Positions 42,820 through 52,452 are shown, numbered from the stretch's first letter. The stretch is 64,000 nt of DNA from Streptomyces sp. NBC_01429 (GCF_036231945.1 NZ_CP109599.1:3132501-3196500), one strand, 5' to 3'. Notes: a model not told the origin generated them from the letters alone. Made by a program: numbers and translations.

Positions 42820-44575
42820 GGGTGAGCTTTCGTGAGACGGGGCGGAGGACGGTGTCGATCTCGGGCGCCCGCAGGGCGCGGGCGATGACGAGGAAGACCG
42901 CGGCGATCACCTCGCAGGCGCAGACGGCGCCCGCCACGGGTGAGTCGACGAGGGTTCCGACGAGCCACCCGGCGCCGGTGGAGGCCGCGGCGGCGGCGGT
43001 GAGTTTGGCCAGTCCGCCGAGCATGAACCGGGCATCGAGGGCCATGCTGTGGCGGGACAGGCCGTGCAGTATGAGCGCGGCGGCGGCGGTGATGCCGAGG
43101 GCGTTGGCGGCGGCGATCCCGAGCACCCCCCACACCTGCACCAGGAGGGCGCCCGCGACGGTGGTCAGCACCAGCCCGAGGACCATGGCGAGCGCCGGGA
43201 ACCACAGGGGGCGCGCGGCCGAGAAGTAGCAGCGCACGAGCGCCCCGACCAGGGTGTGACCCAGCAGCCCGAGCGCGTACACCCGCATCACGGCGGCGGT
43301 CGCGGCCGTGTCGGCGGCGGTGAACTCACCGCGCTGGAAGAGGATTTCGATGAACTGGGGGGCGCACGCGATGATCGTGGCGGCCCCCACCAGCACGATC
43401 ATCGCGGCCAGCGCGAGATCCCGCTCGACGCGCCGCCGCGCCCGGTCGGTCTCACCGGCCGCCATGGCGCGGGCGACGACGGGAAAGGTGACCGTGCAGA
43501 GCATCAGCGAGAGCGTCATCGGGATCTGCGCGACCTTCTGCGCGTAGTTGAGGTGCGAGATGGCCCCGGCGGGCAGCGGCGCGGCGAGGAAGCGTTCGAT
43601 GAGGACCTGGGACTGGCGGCTGAGCGCGAAGGCGATGACGGGCGCGAGCAGCCCGAGGGCCACGGGGGCGACGGTGGCCGTCCGGGAGACGGCCGGCCCC
43701 GGCTCCGGTGTCGCGCTCGGGCCCGCGCGGTGTTCCCGCAGCCTGCGCCACAGGGACGGCAGCTGGATCAGCACCATGAGGACGCCGCCGACACCGACCC
43801 CGGCCGCCGCCACCTCCACGCCGCCCCGGTCGCGTACGACCAGCATCGTGCCGATGATGCCGACGTTGGACGCGACGTAGATCGCGGCGGGCGCCACGAA
43901 GTTGCCGTGCGCCCGCAGCGCGGCACTGAAGTACCCGGCCAGCCCGTAGGTGAAGACCGAGGTGGCCGTCAGCCGGGTGCAGTCGACGGCGAGCCGGGTC
44001 TCCGGCAGCCCGGGGGCCAGGACGGCCACCGCCCAGGGCGCGGCCAGCGCCAGCAGGGCGGCGGCGGCGCTGAGCGCGAGGAACAGCCGGGGCAGCGTCG
44101 ATCGGGTCAACTGCCGTACGGGGTCGGGCTCCGAGACGGGCCGCACGGCCCGGCGCGCCAGGGCCAGGCTGAACGCCGGTACGAGGATGAGCGCCATGGC
44201 GTCCTCGATGAGGAGCGTGGCGGAGACCTCGGGGACGGTCCAGGCGACGAGGAAGGCGTCGGTGTCGGGCCCGGCGCCGTAGAAGTGCGCGATGGTCTGG
44301 TCCCGCAGCAGCCCGAGGACCGCACCGGCGGCGGTCAGCAGGGCGGTGAGGAACGCCGCGCGGGCGAGGAAGCGCCCGGACGGCCCCGGAACAAGGGCCG
44401 CGGCCCCGCCGGTGGAGGCCCCGCCCGCCCCGGGCGCGGCCTCCACCGGAGGCGCGGCCTCCACCGGGGGCGCCGGTGTCGGCGGAGGCACCACGGGGAG
44501 CGCGGACGCGGCCGCCGTCGGCGGTGTGGACCGCGGCGGCGGTTGAGGGGGCTGCGACTGCCTGGTATCGGTCAT
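42809..44575 (-). CDS. MurJ/MviN-family lipid flippase (polysaccharide type)
   Basis: A 588-residue membrane protein of the MviN/MurJ flippase family. A disordered Pro/Ala-rich N-terminus (~1-65) precedes 13 to 14 predicted helices; GLLRDQTIAHFYGAGPDTDAF is the family start. Its placement inside the sugar operon suggests it flips the lipid-linked repeat unit in the role Wzx plays elsewhere, separate from the essential MurJ of peptidoglycan synthesis. The start overlaps the ligase-like gene's stop (ATGA). Confidence 0.85.
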   Translation of the reverse strand: MTDTRQSQPPQPPPRSTPPTAAASALPVVPPPTPAPPVEAAPPVEAAPGAGGASTGGAAALVPGPSGRFLARAAFLTALLTAAGAVLGLLRDQTIAHFYGAGPDTDAFLVAWTVPEVSATLLIEDAMALILVPAFSLALARRAVRPVSEPDPVRQLTRSTLPRLFLALSAAAALLALAAPWAVAVLAPGLPETRLAVDCTRLTATSVFTYGLAGYFSAALRAHGNFVAPAAIYVASNVGIIGTMLVVRDRGGVEVAAAGVGVGGVLMVLIQLPSLWRRLREHRAGPSATPEPGPAVSRTATVAPVALGLLAPVIAFALSRQSQVLIERFLAAPLPAGAISHLNYAQKVAQIPMTLSLMLCTVTFPVVARAMAAGETDRARRRVERDLALAAMIVLVGAATIIACAPQFIEILFQRGEFTAADTAATAAVMRVYALGLLGHTLVGALVRCYFSAARPLWFPALAMVLGLVLTTVAGALLVQVWGVLGIAAANALGITAAAALILHGLSRHSMALDARFMLGGLAKLTAAAAASTGAGWLVGTLVDSPVAGAVCACEVIAAVFLVIARALRAPEIDTVLRPVSRKLTHVR

Positions 44576-45984
44576 GTGCCGACAGCCCCGCTCCGGGCGC
44601 GGCCGGGCGCCAGCGCCCACCAGGCCGCCAGCCCGAGCATCACGGCCGTCAGTACGGTGGACGGGCCGCCGATGTCCGCGTACCCGAAGTCCACCAGCTG
44701 CCAGACCAGCAGCCCGGTGACGACCAGCCCGCAGTCCGCGCCGGTACCGCGCGCGGGGCGCGGGCCGCGTGCCGCGCGCAGGCGGCGCAGTGTGAGCACG
44801 AGCAGCGCGGCCCAGCTGCCCACCAGCGTGAGGACACCGAGCAGACCTTGCTCGCTGAGCACGAGCAGGTACATGTTGTGCGGGGAGAGCAGCGGCTGGC
44901 GCTGGAAGCCGAGTCCCGCGCCCGCCGTGTCGCTGCCCGAGGACAGCGCCAGCGAGGCGTGGCTGTCGCGGTGGGCGGGGAAGCCCTTCAGCCCGACGCC
45001 GGTGACCGGCCGCGTGCGCCACATGTCGGTGGCGGCGGCCCACATCGTGTACCGGTCGGTGACGGACTGGTCGGGCGCGTCGGCGACTTCGGCGATCGAG
45101 CCGAGCCGGTCGGTGACCAGCTGCGAGCCGAGGCCGAGGCCGCCGACGAGTACGACGCCGAGCGCCCCGGCGGTGAGCACGGCCACGGCGGCCCTGCGCG
45201 GTCCCGAGAGGAGCAGTTGCAGTCCGACCGCCACCGCCGTGGCGATCCACGCGCCCCGGCTGAAGGAGAGCACCAGGGGTACGGTCAGCAGCCCGGCGCA
45301 GACCAGGGCCGCCGCGCGCTGTCCGCGTGGCGACCCGTCGGTGGCGCCCAGCGCGAATCCGACGGCGATGACCAGGCCGTACGCCACGACGGTGGCCATG
45401 CCCATCACATCGGTGGGCCCGAAGGTGCCCACCGCGCGGATGTCCTCGCCCCGGTACGAGGCGCCGGTCCCGGTCAGGTACTGGACGACGCCGATCGCCC
45501 CCTGGGCCAGCGCGAGGGCCACCACGGACCCGCCGAGGAAGCGGAAGTCCCACCGGTCCCGTACGAGCAGCAGCAGCGCGGCCGGGACCAGGACGAAGAT
45601 CTGGAGGTAGCGCGCCACCCCGGGCAGTCCGGCCGGCGTGTCGTCCGAGGTGAGCGCGGCGACGGTCACGCCGAGCACCGGCATGCCGAGCACGAGCGCG
45701 GCGGTACGGGTCAACGGGCGGGCCCGCTGGCGCAGTACGCGTACGAGGCAGTACAGGACGAGCAGCGCGGACGCCGCGTCGGCCACGCTCCCGGACCCGG
45801 CCGAGCCGTCCCCGGCCGGCGCGGACGGCACCGCCAGCAGCGCGACGACCGCCACGGCGGGCAGCAGCGGCGCGGCCCGGCGCAGCACGGCGCGCGGGTC
45901 GCCGGGCAGCAGCGGGACCGGCACCCGGCGCGGCAGCGGGACCGGGTGCGGCGGCCGGACGCCGAGGGCCTCGGCCGTGGCCAT
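44572..45984 (-). CDS. O-antigen ligase/Wzy-like membrane protein
   Basis: A 470-residue polytopic membrane protein with about 12 helices and a large outside loop (~300-360) containing RPVTGVGLKGFPAH and SPHNMYLLVLSEQGLLG, the signature of the Wzy_C/O-antigen-ligase family. It would polymerise or transfer the flipped repeat units. The start overlaps the upstream phosphoglycosyltransferase stop by one base. Confidence 0.85.
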   Translation of the reverse strand: MATAEALGVRPPHPVPLPRRVPVPLLPGDPRAVLRRAAPLLPAVAVVALLAVPSAPAGDGSAGSGSVADAASALLVLYCLVRVLRQRARPLTRTAALVLGMPVLGVTVAALTSDDTPAGLPGVARYLQIFVLVPAALLLLVRDRWDFRFLGGSVVALALAQGAIGVVQYLTGTGASYRGEDIRAVGTFGPTDVMGMATVVAYGLVIAVGFALGATDGSPRGQRAAALVCAGLLTVPLVLSFSRGAWIATAVAVGLQLLLSGPRRAAVAVLTAGALGVVLVGGLGLGSQLVTDRLGSIAEVADAPDQSVTDRYTMWAAATDMWRTRPVTGVGLKGFPAHRDSHASLALSSGSDTAGAGLGFQRQPLLSPHNMYLLVLSEQGLLGVLTLVGSWAALLVLTLRRLRAARGPRPARGTGADCGLVVTGLLVWQLVDFGYADIGGPSTVLTAVMLGLAAWWALAPGRARSGAVGT

Positions 45985-47684
45985 CAGCTGCCCGCCGGGC
46001 GGACGAGGGAGACGGCGGTTCGTACCAGAATGCACACGTCCTGCCACAACGACCAGTGGTCGATGTAGTGATTGTCGAAGCGGGACCTCTCCTCGATGGA
46101 GGTGTCGCCGCGCAGCCCGTGGACCTGCGCGAGACCCGTGATACCGACGGGCATCCGGTGCCTGGCCGCGTAGCCGGGGTGGGTCTTGCTGAAGTTCGCG
46201 ACGAAGAAGGGCCGTTCCGGCCGGGGGCCGACCAGGCTCATGTCGCCGCGCAGGACGTTCCACAGCTGCGGCAGCTCGTCCAGCGAGGTACGGCGCAGGA
46301 GGTTGCCGGCCGCGCTCATCCGGAAGTCGTTGGCGATGTTCCAGCGGGTGGCCGACTCGTTCTCGTCGGACGGGCGCAGGGTGCGGAACTTCAGCAGGGT
46401 GAAGGGACGGCCGTGCTGCCCGACGCGCTCCTGGCGGAACAGCACGCCCGGTCCGTCGCAGAGCCGGACCGCGAGCGCGCAGAGCAGCAGTACGGGCGAG
46501 ACGGCCAGCAGGACCGGTGCCGCGATCAGCAGGTCGAGCAGCCGCTTGGCGAGAGCGCCCCGGCGGCGCCCACCGGCGGCGGGCGGCGCCACCCGGTGGT
46601 AGCCGAACCCCCACAGATGGCGCTCCATGGGGGCGGGCACGGTGGCGAGGTGCGTGGCCCGGCGGCCGGTGGAGACGAACCAGGTGGCGCAGCCGTACTC
46701 GTGGAACAGCGAGACGAGGTCGGTCGGGCCCGACCGGTCGGAGCGCGTGTTCGCGTCGCCGCCGCAGTCGATGAACAGCGCGTCCTGGACGCCGTTCTGG
46801 ATGACGGCGCGGTGGATCTCCTCGGTGGTGGTCAGTACGGGCAGGGCGGGCGCCTCCGTACCGCTGCCGCCGTCCCTGGTCCCTTCCTTGGCCAGGCGCA
46901 CGCCCGCGGCGGTCTCGGCGCCCTGCGGGTCCGCCGTACGGTCCGCCGCGCGGCCGGTCGTCGCGCCGTCCCGAGCGAGCGCCGCCGGTGAGGCGACACC
47001 GACGGGCCGCAGGCCGTACTCGGGGTGCTGGGCGAGCAGCGCCGTCAGCCGCCGCGCGGCCGCCCCCGTACCGACGACCAGGGCGGAGCGCAGCCGGTTG
47101 CGGGCCGAAGCGCGGCGGCGGGCGTGCAGGAGCGAGCGGCAGCCGCAGGAGACGGCGAGCTGTACGGCGACCGCGCTCAACAGGGCGGGGAAGCCGAGGG
47201 CGTTCGCCGGGAACAGCGCGGCGAGGGCCGCCGCCACCGCGCACCAGGCCGCCGCGATCCGGGCGGCGAGGGCGGGCAGTTGGCCGAGCCCCGACAGGAC
47301 GGCGCCGGGGCGGTAGAGCCCGCCGAGCGCGTTCAGGGCGACGACACCGACGACGAGCGGGACCAGCAGGACGGCCACGCGCTGCTCGCCGGTGAGGACG
47401 GTGGCGGCCGCCGGGACGGCCAGCGCGTCCGCCGCGATCAGCGGCAGCCCGAAGCGCGCGGCGCCGGCCGCCGGGCGCCGCCGGGCGGGCAGGGCGACGC
47501 GGTCGGGGACGTCCCGGGTGTCGCGGGGAGGCGCGATCGCGACGCGCCCGGCGGCGGCCCTTCCCCGTACCGCCTGGTCCAGGGCCGTCTGCCCCTCGGC
47601 CCCGTGCCCCGGGTGTCCCGGGATGTGTCGCGCCGTCCTCGCGCGCCCGGACGGCGGAGGGACGCTGGTGCTTTCCGTGGTCAC
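45984..47684 (-). CDS. Exopolysaccharide polyprenyl glycosylphosphotransferase (initiating enzyme)
   Basis: A 566-residue enzyme that moves a sugar-1-phosphate onto undecaprenyl phosphate to start synthesis. The N-terminal half has four to five helices and a CoA-binding-like domain (ALVVGTGAAARRLTALL). The C-terminal bacterial sugar transferase domain has KRLLDLLIAAPVLL, VGQHGRPFTLLKFRTL, SLDELPQLWNVLRGDMSLVGPRP. The start GTG overlaps the upstream glycosyltransferase stop (GTGA). The presence of one initiating enzyme makes the operon self-sufficient for repeat-unit assembly. Confidence 0.9.
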   Translation of the reverse strand: MTTESTSVPPPSGRARTARHIPGHPGHGAEGQTALDQAVRGRAAAGRVAIAPPRDTRDVPDRVALPARRRPAAGAARFGLPLIAADALAVPAAATVLTGEQRVAVLLVPLVVGVVALNALGGLYRPGAVLSGLGQLPALAARIAAAWCAVAAALAALFPANALGFPALLSAVAVQLAVSCGCRSLLHARRRASARNRLRSALVVGTGAAARRLTALLAQHPEYGLRPVGVASPAALARDGATTGRAADRTADPQGAETAAGVRLAKEGTRDGGSGTEAPALPVLTTTEEIHRAVIQNGVQDALFIDCGGDANTRSDRSGPTDLVSLFHEYGCATWFVSTGRRATHLATVPAPMERHLWGFGYHRVAPPAAGGRRRGALAKRLLDLLIAAPVLLAVSPVLLLCALAVRLCDGPGVLFRQERVGQHGRPFTLLKFRTLRPSDENESATRWNIANDFRMSAAGNLLRRTSLDELPQLWNVLRGDMSLVGPRPERPFFVANFSKTHPGYAARHRMPVGITGLAQVHGLRGDTSIEERSRFDNHYIDHWSLWQDVCILVRTAVSLVRPAGS

Positions 47685-48901
47685 TGGAGAATCGGCTCCC
47701 TGCGCTCGGTACGCGGCCCGTCGGCCACCTCGCGGTACACGTCGGCGACGGCCCGCGCGGTCTGCCGCACGTCGTAGGTGCTGAGTACGTGGTGCTGGCC
47801 CTGGCGGCCGATCGCTTCGCGCAGCGGCGCGTCGCTGAGCAGGGCGCTCAACGCGGCGGCCAGCGCGGACGGGTCCTCGGGCGGGGTGAGGCAGACGTTC
47901 TCGCGGCCGGGCGGCAGGGACTCCCGCGCGCCGTCCACATCGCTGAGGACGACGGCCCGGCCGCTGGCCATGGCCTCCAGCGGCGCCACCGCCATGCCCT
48001 CCCAACGGGACGGCAGGACCACCAGGTCGGCCGCCCGGTACCAGGGCGCGGTGTCCGCCACGGCGCCCGCGAAGAGCACCGAGGGCGGCGCCGCGCAGCG
48101 CAGCGCCTCGGCGTCGGGACCGTCGCCGACGAGGACCAGCCGCGCCTGCGGCGACTGCCGTACGACGTCCGGCCAGGCCCGCAGCAGGACGTCCTGTCCC
48201 TTCTGCCGGCACAGCCGGCCGACGCACACCACGACGGGGGCGGCGGGCGGGAGCGCGGCCCGCGGCGCGAGTGCGGCGCGGGCCCGCGCGGTGTCGGCGA
48301 GCCGCTCCCCCGCGCCCTCGCGCCGGCCGGCGCCGGCGGCGGCCCCGGGGGCGAACCTCTCCACGTCGACGCCGTTGCGGACGACCGACCAGCGGGCGTC
48401 GATCCCGGCCCGCTCGCCGGTGCGCCGCTCGGCGTCGCTGACGCAGATCACCCGGTCGGTCCAGCGGACCGCCCGTCGCTCCCACTGCCGGGCCAGCCAT
48501 CCGGTCACGCCGCCGACCGCCTCGAACGACCAGGCGTGCGGCTGGAACACGGTCGGGACCCGGCCGCGTACCGCCAGCCGGCCGGCGAGTCCGGCCTTGG
48601 CGCTGTGGGCGTGGACCAGATCGGGCCGTACCAGCCGGACCAGGCGGGCGGCCTGCCGCACCTCCCGCACCAGGGCGGGACCGGGGGCGCGCGTCGCGCG
48701 CCAGCCGTGGACCTCGGCTCCCCGGCGGGCCGCGGCCGGGGCGAGCGGTCCCTCTTCGGGACAGCCCACAACGACCCTTATCCCCGCGGCCACTTGTGCC
48801 CCGACGAGGTCAAGGACCACTTGGGCCACTCCGCCATCGACCGGCTGGACGAGGTGGAGCGCGGTGAAGCCGGTCCCGGACCGGTCCCATGGTGGCTGCA
48901 C
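47681..48901 (-). CDS. Glycosyltransferase family 4, first gene of the exopolysaccharide operon
   Basis: A 406-residue GT4 enzyme. ALHLVQPVDGGVAQVVLDL is the acceptor-domain start, VCVGRLCRQKGQDVLL the donor-domain start, and SRWEGMAVAPLEAMASG the sugar-nucleotide site. The GTG at 48901 follows GGAAAGAG; a TTG at 48943 has no ribosome site. It lies 79 bp downstream of a secreted-protein gene on the same strand. Confidence 0.85.
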   Translation of the reverse strand: MQPPWDRSGTGFTALHLVQPVDGGVAQVVLDLVGAQVAAGIRVVVGCPEEGPLAPAAARRGAEVHGWRATRAPGPALVREVRQAARLVRLVRPDLVHAHSAKAGLAGRLAVRGRVPTVFQPHAWSFEAVGGVTGWLARQWERRAVRWTDRVICVSDAERRTGERAGIDARWSVVRNGVDVERFAPGAAAGAGRREGAGERLADTARARAALAPRAALPPAAPVVVCVGRLCRQKGQDVLLRAWPDVVRQSPQARLVLVGDGPDAEALRCAAPPSVLFAGAVADTAPWYRAADLVVLPSRWEGMAVAPLEAMASGRAVVLSDVDGARESLPPGRENVCLTPPEDPSALAAALSALLSDAPLREAIGRQGQHHVLSTYDVRQTARAVADVYREVADGPRTERREPILQ

Positions 48902-48979
48902 GCGCGACTCTTTCCACTCGTGGACATAAGGAAATCGAGGCAAGGAAATCAGGTACGGGGGTATATGAGGCCCGCGCGT

Positions 48980-50128
48980 TCAGTACCGCGCGTCCGCCTC
49001 CGCGAAAAGCACGCCCACCCAGAGCGGGCTCTTCTCCGCACCGATTCGAACGCTGAGCCGGTGGGCGCCGGTGGCCAGCGCACCGCGCAGGTCGAATACG
49101 TCGGAGTCGTAGCCGAGGGTGTTCGGGTACGCGGGCTGCCGCTTCAGCGGTTCGGACTCGAAATCCGTGATGCTGGAATTCATCACATCGGCCGAAGGGT
49201 TGTCCTTGTTGCTGAGCAGGACGCCTTTCCCGTTACCGGTCTCCACCGCGAGCGAGTCACCGGCGACACCGCGGTCCCCGTTGTACGCGACCACTCCCAG
49301 CCGGCCGGTGGCGCGCGCCGGAACGCGCGGTCCGCCCAGCTCGACGCGTACCTCCGGACGGCGCGCGTCGAGCACCTCGAAACCGTCCCAGACCGAAAGG
49401 CGACGCAGCGGGGCGTCGTCCTTCTTGTACGCGACGACCAGGGTCCAGCCGCCCCAGGCGCCCACGGCGGACCGCCCCATCGCGACATTGATCTGGGCCA
49501 CCGTGTACATCCCGGGACCGCTGTCGCGCACGAGCGACGTCACGTCCGCCGACGCCTGGAAGGCGTCCGCGCCACCGCCCGCCCGGTGTCCGATCACGGT
49601 GTCGGCCAGCACTTCCTTGTACCGGCCGCCCGGTTCGGCGAACAGCACCCGGCCGCTGTCGCCCGGCGGTTTCTGCTCGCCGACGCGCAGGTTCCCGCCC
49701 CAGTAGAGGCGCGCGTAGTTGACGCGGGCACGACCGGGGAGCCGGAGTTCGGCCCGGGTCGAGTTGTAGGTGCGGGGGTCGTCGTCGACATCCGAATAGA
49801 ACATGTCGAATCGCTGATTGACCGCGTTCCCGCCCGCCCGCGCCTTCGCACACGCCGGGTCGCGGCCCGTCCCCTCGGCGCGGCAGCTGACGGCCGCGTT
49901 GGCCGCCCGTACGATGCCGCCGTGCTGCACGGCGTCGAAGCGGCGGGTGAAGGGGATACGGGTTTTCTCCTCGGCGCCGGCCCGGGGTTTCCCGTCGGCG
50001 CCGGCCCGCGAAGGGGCCGGCGGGTACGGCGGTGGGTACGGCGGTGGGTATACGGCGGCGGACAGCGCGAGTGCGGCCAGAACGCACAGCACACCGCGAC
50101 CCACAGCACGAAACGCTGAATTCCGCAT
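48980..50128 (-). CDS. Secreted protein of unknown function upstream of the exopolysaccharide operon
   Basis: A 382-residue exported protein. The signal peptide (~1-27) is followed by a Tyr/Pro repeat (PPPYPPPYPP) and a large beta-rich ectodomain with one Cys pair (AVSCRAEGTGRDPACAK). It has no sortase motif or membrane helix at the C-terminus, which ends in VGVLFAEADARY. GGAGG lies before the ATG. I do not recognise a named domain. Position suggests a surface protein expressed with the exopolysaccharide genes. Confidence 0.7.
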   Translation of the reverse strand: MRNSAFRAVGRGVLCVLAALALSAAVYPPPYPPPYPPAPSRAGADGKPRAGAEEKTRIPFTRRFDAVQHGGIVRAANAAVSCRAEGTGRDPACAKARAGGNAVNQRFDMFYSDVDDDPRTYNSTRAELRLPGRARVNYARLYWGGNLRVGEQKPPGDSGRVLFAEPGGRYKEVLADTVIGHRAGGGADAFQASADVTSLVRDSGPGMYTVAQINVAMGRSAVGAWGGWTLVVAYKKDDAPLRRLSVWDGFEVLDARRPEVRVELGGPRVPARATGRLGVVAYNGDRGVAGDSLAVETGNGKGVLLSNKDNPSADVMNSSITDFESEPLKRQPAYPNTLGYDSDVFDLRGALATGAHRLSVRIGAEKSPLWVGVLFAEADARY

Positions 50129-50522
50129 ACGGGCTCTCCGCCTCCAAGACCGAAACCAGAAGGCACCATTACAGAGCGCGGAGTGAAAATCACGCCAGAC
50201 GCGCTGAAACCTGCTGAACGTACAGTTGCACGTATATGACGGGCTGCCCGGTAAACATTGACCCGATTACACGCAATCCCGCCGCGCGTCACCGGGAATC
50301 GCCGCCAACCGCGCGGAACGGCCGGGCGCGCCCGATCGCCCGGCCGTCGCGGGGCCGCCCGGACTCCCGGGCCGTGGCCGGGACTTATCCATCAGGGGTA
50401 CGCGGAGCGCGGATTCACCCGTTCGGGCCCGCAACCTCCGGGTGTGTTCGCCGTTAATGCATGAGTCGGGCAATCGCGCCCGGCGCACATGCTGTTTTCA
50501 TACGACCGAGGAGCCCTTCCCC
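50129..50522. other. Divergent intergenic region between the secreted-protein and chaplin genes
   Basis: No gene is supported. It must hold promoters for the leftward secreted-protein/exopolysaccharide unit and the rightward chaplin. The part near 50150-50280 is visibly richer in A/T (ACGTACAGTTGCACGTATAT at 50219-50238, with ACGTA repeated). Confidence 0.5.
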
Positions 50523-50762
50523 ATGTCGCGTATCGCCAAGGCCGTCGTTCTCTCCGCCGCGGCCGCCGCCGCCGTCGCCGGTGCCTCCGGCGCCGCCTTC
50601 GCCGACTCCGGCGCGGAGGCCGCGGCTGTCGGTTCCCCGGGTGTCCTGTCCGGCAACGTCGTCCAGGTCCCGCTGCACGTCCCGATCAACCTGTGCGGCA
50701 ACACCATCGACGTCATCGGCGTCCTGAACCCCTCCTTCGGCAACGTCTGCGTCAACAACTGA
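50523..50762 (+). CDS. Short chaplin (ChpF/ChpG-like)
   Basis: A 79-residue secreted chaplin. A signal peptide to about residue 28 (GAAFA) and a mature chaplin domain (AVGSPGVLSGNVVQVPLHV, then two Cys in LCGN and VCVNN). GAGGAG lies eight bases before the ATG. In S. coelicolor, chpF and chpG lie not far from chpA/chpD, which fits this gene, but I cannot choose between the paralogues. Its stop codon is nine bases from an IS1380-family insertion. Confidence 0.92.
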   Translation: MSRIAKAVVLSAAAAAAVAGASGAAFADSGAEAAAVGSPGVLSGNVVQVPLHVPINLCGNTIDVIGVLNPSFGNVCVNN

Positions 50763-50767
50763 CGTCA

Positions 50768-50771
50768 TTAG
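50768..50771. repeat. Left copy of the 4-bp target-site duplication (TTAG)
   Basis: TTAG directly precedes the left inverted repeat of the IS element, and the same four bases follow the right end (52435-52438). Confidence 0.85.
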
Positions 50772-50891
50772 CCTCGGGTTTTCACTTGGGGTCCGTCCGA
50801 ATCATGGGCGGTAACGCGAAAGTGCCTTCTGCGCTGGGACGATGAACCTTGTCGAGGGGTTCTGTCGGTCCAGGTGGAAGGCACTTTCTGC

Positions 50892-52295
50892 GTGCAGGGT
50901 ATCGGTTCTCGTCCCAGGCTTCATGTCTCGGCGGACGGCGCCGGGATGGTCGGGCATGCCGGGGCACGGTTGCTGGCTGATCTCGCCGATGTCACCGGAC
51001 TGACCAGCGCGTACTCCACCGCGCTGAGACCGCTCCGGCCACGAGGCACCGGTCATGACCCGGGCCGGATCGCCACCGACCTCGCCGTGACAGTGGCTGA
51101 CGGCGGTCAGACCATCACGGATCTGGCCGTGCTGCGCGACCAGGGCGAGGTGTTCGGCCCGGTCGCCTCGACACCGACTGCCTGGCGGCTGCTGGCCGCC
51201 GTCGACGAACACGTACTGGACCGCCTGCGCTCTGCACGCGCCCAGGCCCGGGAAGTGGCCTGGCTGCAAACATCCGAGACCCGCGGCGGCATACCGGCGG
51301 CGACAGCCGGCGGACGGGAACTGCCCGGCCTGGTCCTGGACATCGACGCCACGCTGATCACCTGCCACTCGGACAAGGACCAGGCCGCACCCACCTACAA
51401 AGGCGGCTTCGGGTTCCACCCTCTGCTGTGTTTCCTGGCCAACACCGGCGAGGCGATGTCCGGGCGCCTTCGGCCCGGGAACGCCGGAGCCAACACCGCC
51501 GCAGACCACATCGCGGTCCTGAACGACGCTCTCGCACAGATCCCCGACGCCCACCGGCACGGCACCGACATCCTCGTCCGCACCGACAGCGCCGGATCCG
51601 CAAAGTCCTTCCTCACTCACGTTCGCAACCTGCGAACACGCGGAATCCGCACCTTCTTCTCGGTCGGATACGCCGTTGCCGAGCCGGTCCGCCGCGCGAT
51701 CCGATCCCTGCCCGACCATGTCTGGCACCCCGCTCTGAACCAGGACGGCACCCTCCGCGAGTCCGCCGAGGTCGCCGAACTGACCGGCATGACCGACCTG
51801 AACGGTTATCCGGCCGGCACCCGCATCATCGTCCGCCGCGAACGCCCCCACCCCGGAGCCCAGCTCTCACTCTTCGACCAGGACGAGGGCATGCGGCATC
51901 AGGTCTTCCTCACCGATACCCCATTCGCCTCCGGCTCGGCCCAGTTCCTGGAGGTCCGTCACCGAGGACACGCCACCGTCGAGGATCACATCCGGTGCGG
52001 CAAGACCACCGGTTTCGGCCGCTTCCCCTCCCGCCGCTTCGGCGTCAACGCCGCCTGGCTCGAACTCAGCCTCGCGGCGATCGACCTCCTCGCCTGGACC
52101 CGCGTCCTCCTGCTGGACGGCGAACTCGCGACTGCCGAACCCAAGAAACTCCGCTACCGGATCCTGCACGTCGCCGCCCGGATCACCCGGGGCGGCCGCC
52201 GCCTCCGCCTACGGATATCGGCAACCTGGCCCTGGCGACATGAACTCGCGGCCGCATTCCACCGACTGGCCGCACTACCCCGCCCCGCCAGCTGA
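50892..52295 (+). CDS. IS1380-family transposase
   Basis: A 467-residue DDE transposase. The first acidic block is LVLDIDATLITCHSDKDQA, the second DILVRTDSAGSAKSFL, and a C-terminal block includes HRGHATVEDHIRCGKTTGFGRFPS with the Glu; these match the IS1380/DDE group-1 layout. The GTG after GGAAGG was chosen, with a GTG six codons upstream as an alternative. There is no frameshift or stop. It lies within the terminal inverted repeats. Confidence 0.9.
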   Translation: MQGIGSRPRLHVSADGAGMVGHAGARLLADLADVTGLTSAYSTALRPLRPRGTGHDPGRIATDLAVTVADGGQTITDLAVLRDQGEVFGPVASTPTAWRLLAAVDEHVLDRLRSARAQAREVAWLQTSETRGGIPAATAGGRELPGLVLDIDATLITCHSDKDQAAPTYKGGFGFHPLLCFLANTGEAMSGRLRPGNAGANTAADHIAVLNDALAQIPDAHRHGTDILVRTDSAGSAKSFLTHVRNLRTRGIRTFFSVGYAVAEPVRRAIRSLPDHVWHPALNQDGTLRESAEVAELTGMTDLNGYPAGTRIIVRRERPHPGAQLSLFDQDEGMRHQVFLTDTPFASGSAQFLEVRHRGHATVEDHIRCGKTTGFGRFPSRRFGVNAAWLELSLAAIDLLAWTRVLLLDGELATAEPKKLRYRILHVAARITRGGRRLRLRISATWPWRHELAAAFHRLAALPRPAS

Positions 52296-52414
52296 CTCGC
52301 CGTCCCCGCCCACCCTCGACTCAAAGGACCTTGGAGAACCCGACCCCGCATCGGGCCCTCACCATGCCCACCGGCCGACACGGGCTCAAACAACCTCGCT
52401 CAGCAGCTCAGCAG

Positions 52415-52434
52415 CCCCAACTGAAACGGCGAGG
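52415..52434. repeat. Right terminal inverted repeat of the IS1380-family element
   Basis: CCCCAACTGAAACGGCGAGG is the 16/20 inverted match of the left end, followed by TTAG. Confidence 0.85.
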
Positions 52435-52452
52435 TTAGCCGTCGGCTTCACA

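Larger units (their letters stand above)
50772..52434. mobile_element. Intact IS1380-family insertion sequence (1663 bp)
   Basis: The ends are imperfect inverted repeats: left CCTCGGGTTTTCACTTGGGG (50772-50791), and right, read inward, CCTCGCCGTTTCAGTTGGGG, 16 of 20 identical. Both ends are flanked by TTAG. One uninterrupted transposase gene fills it. The element looks recent and potentially active. Removing it together with one TTAG puts the chaplin stop codon about 20 bases from its terminator. Confidence 0.9.

Noticed and set aside
42809..44575. Essential peptidoglycan murJ
   Set aside because: Placement inside a polysaccharide operon with overlapping starts argues for a pathway-specific paralogue.
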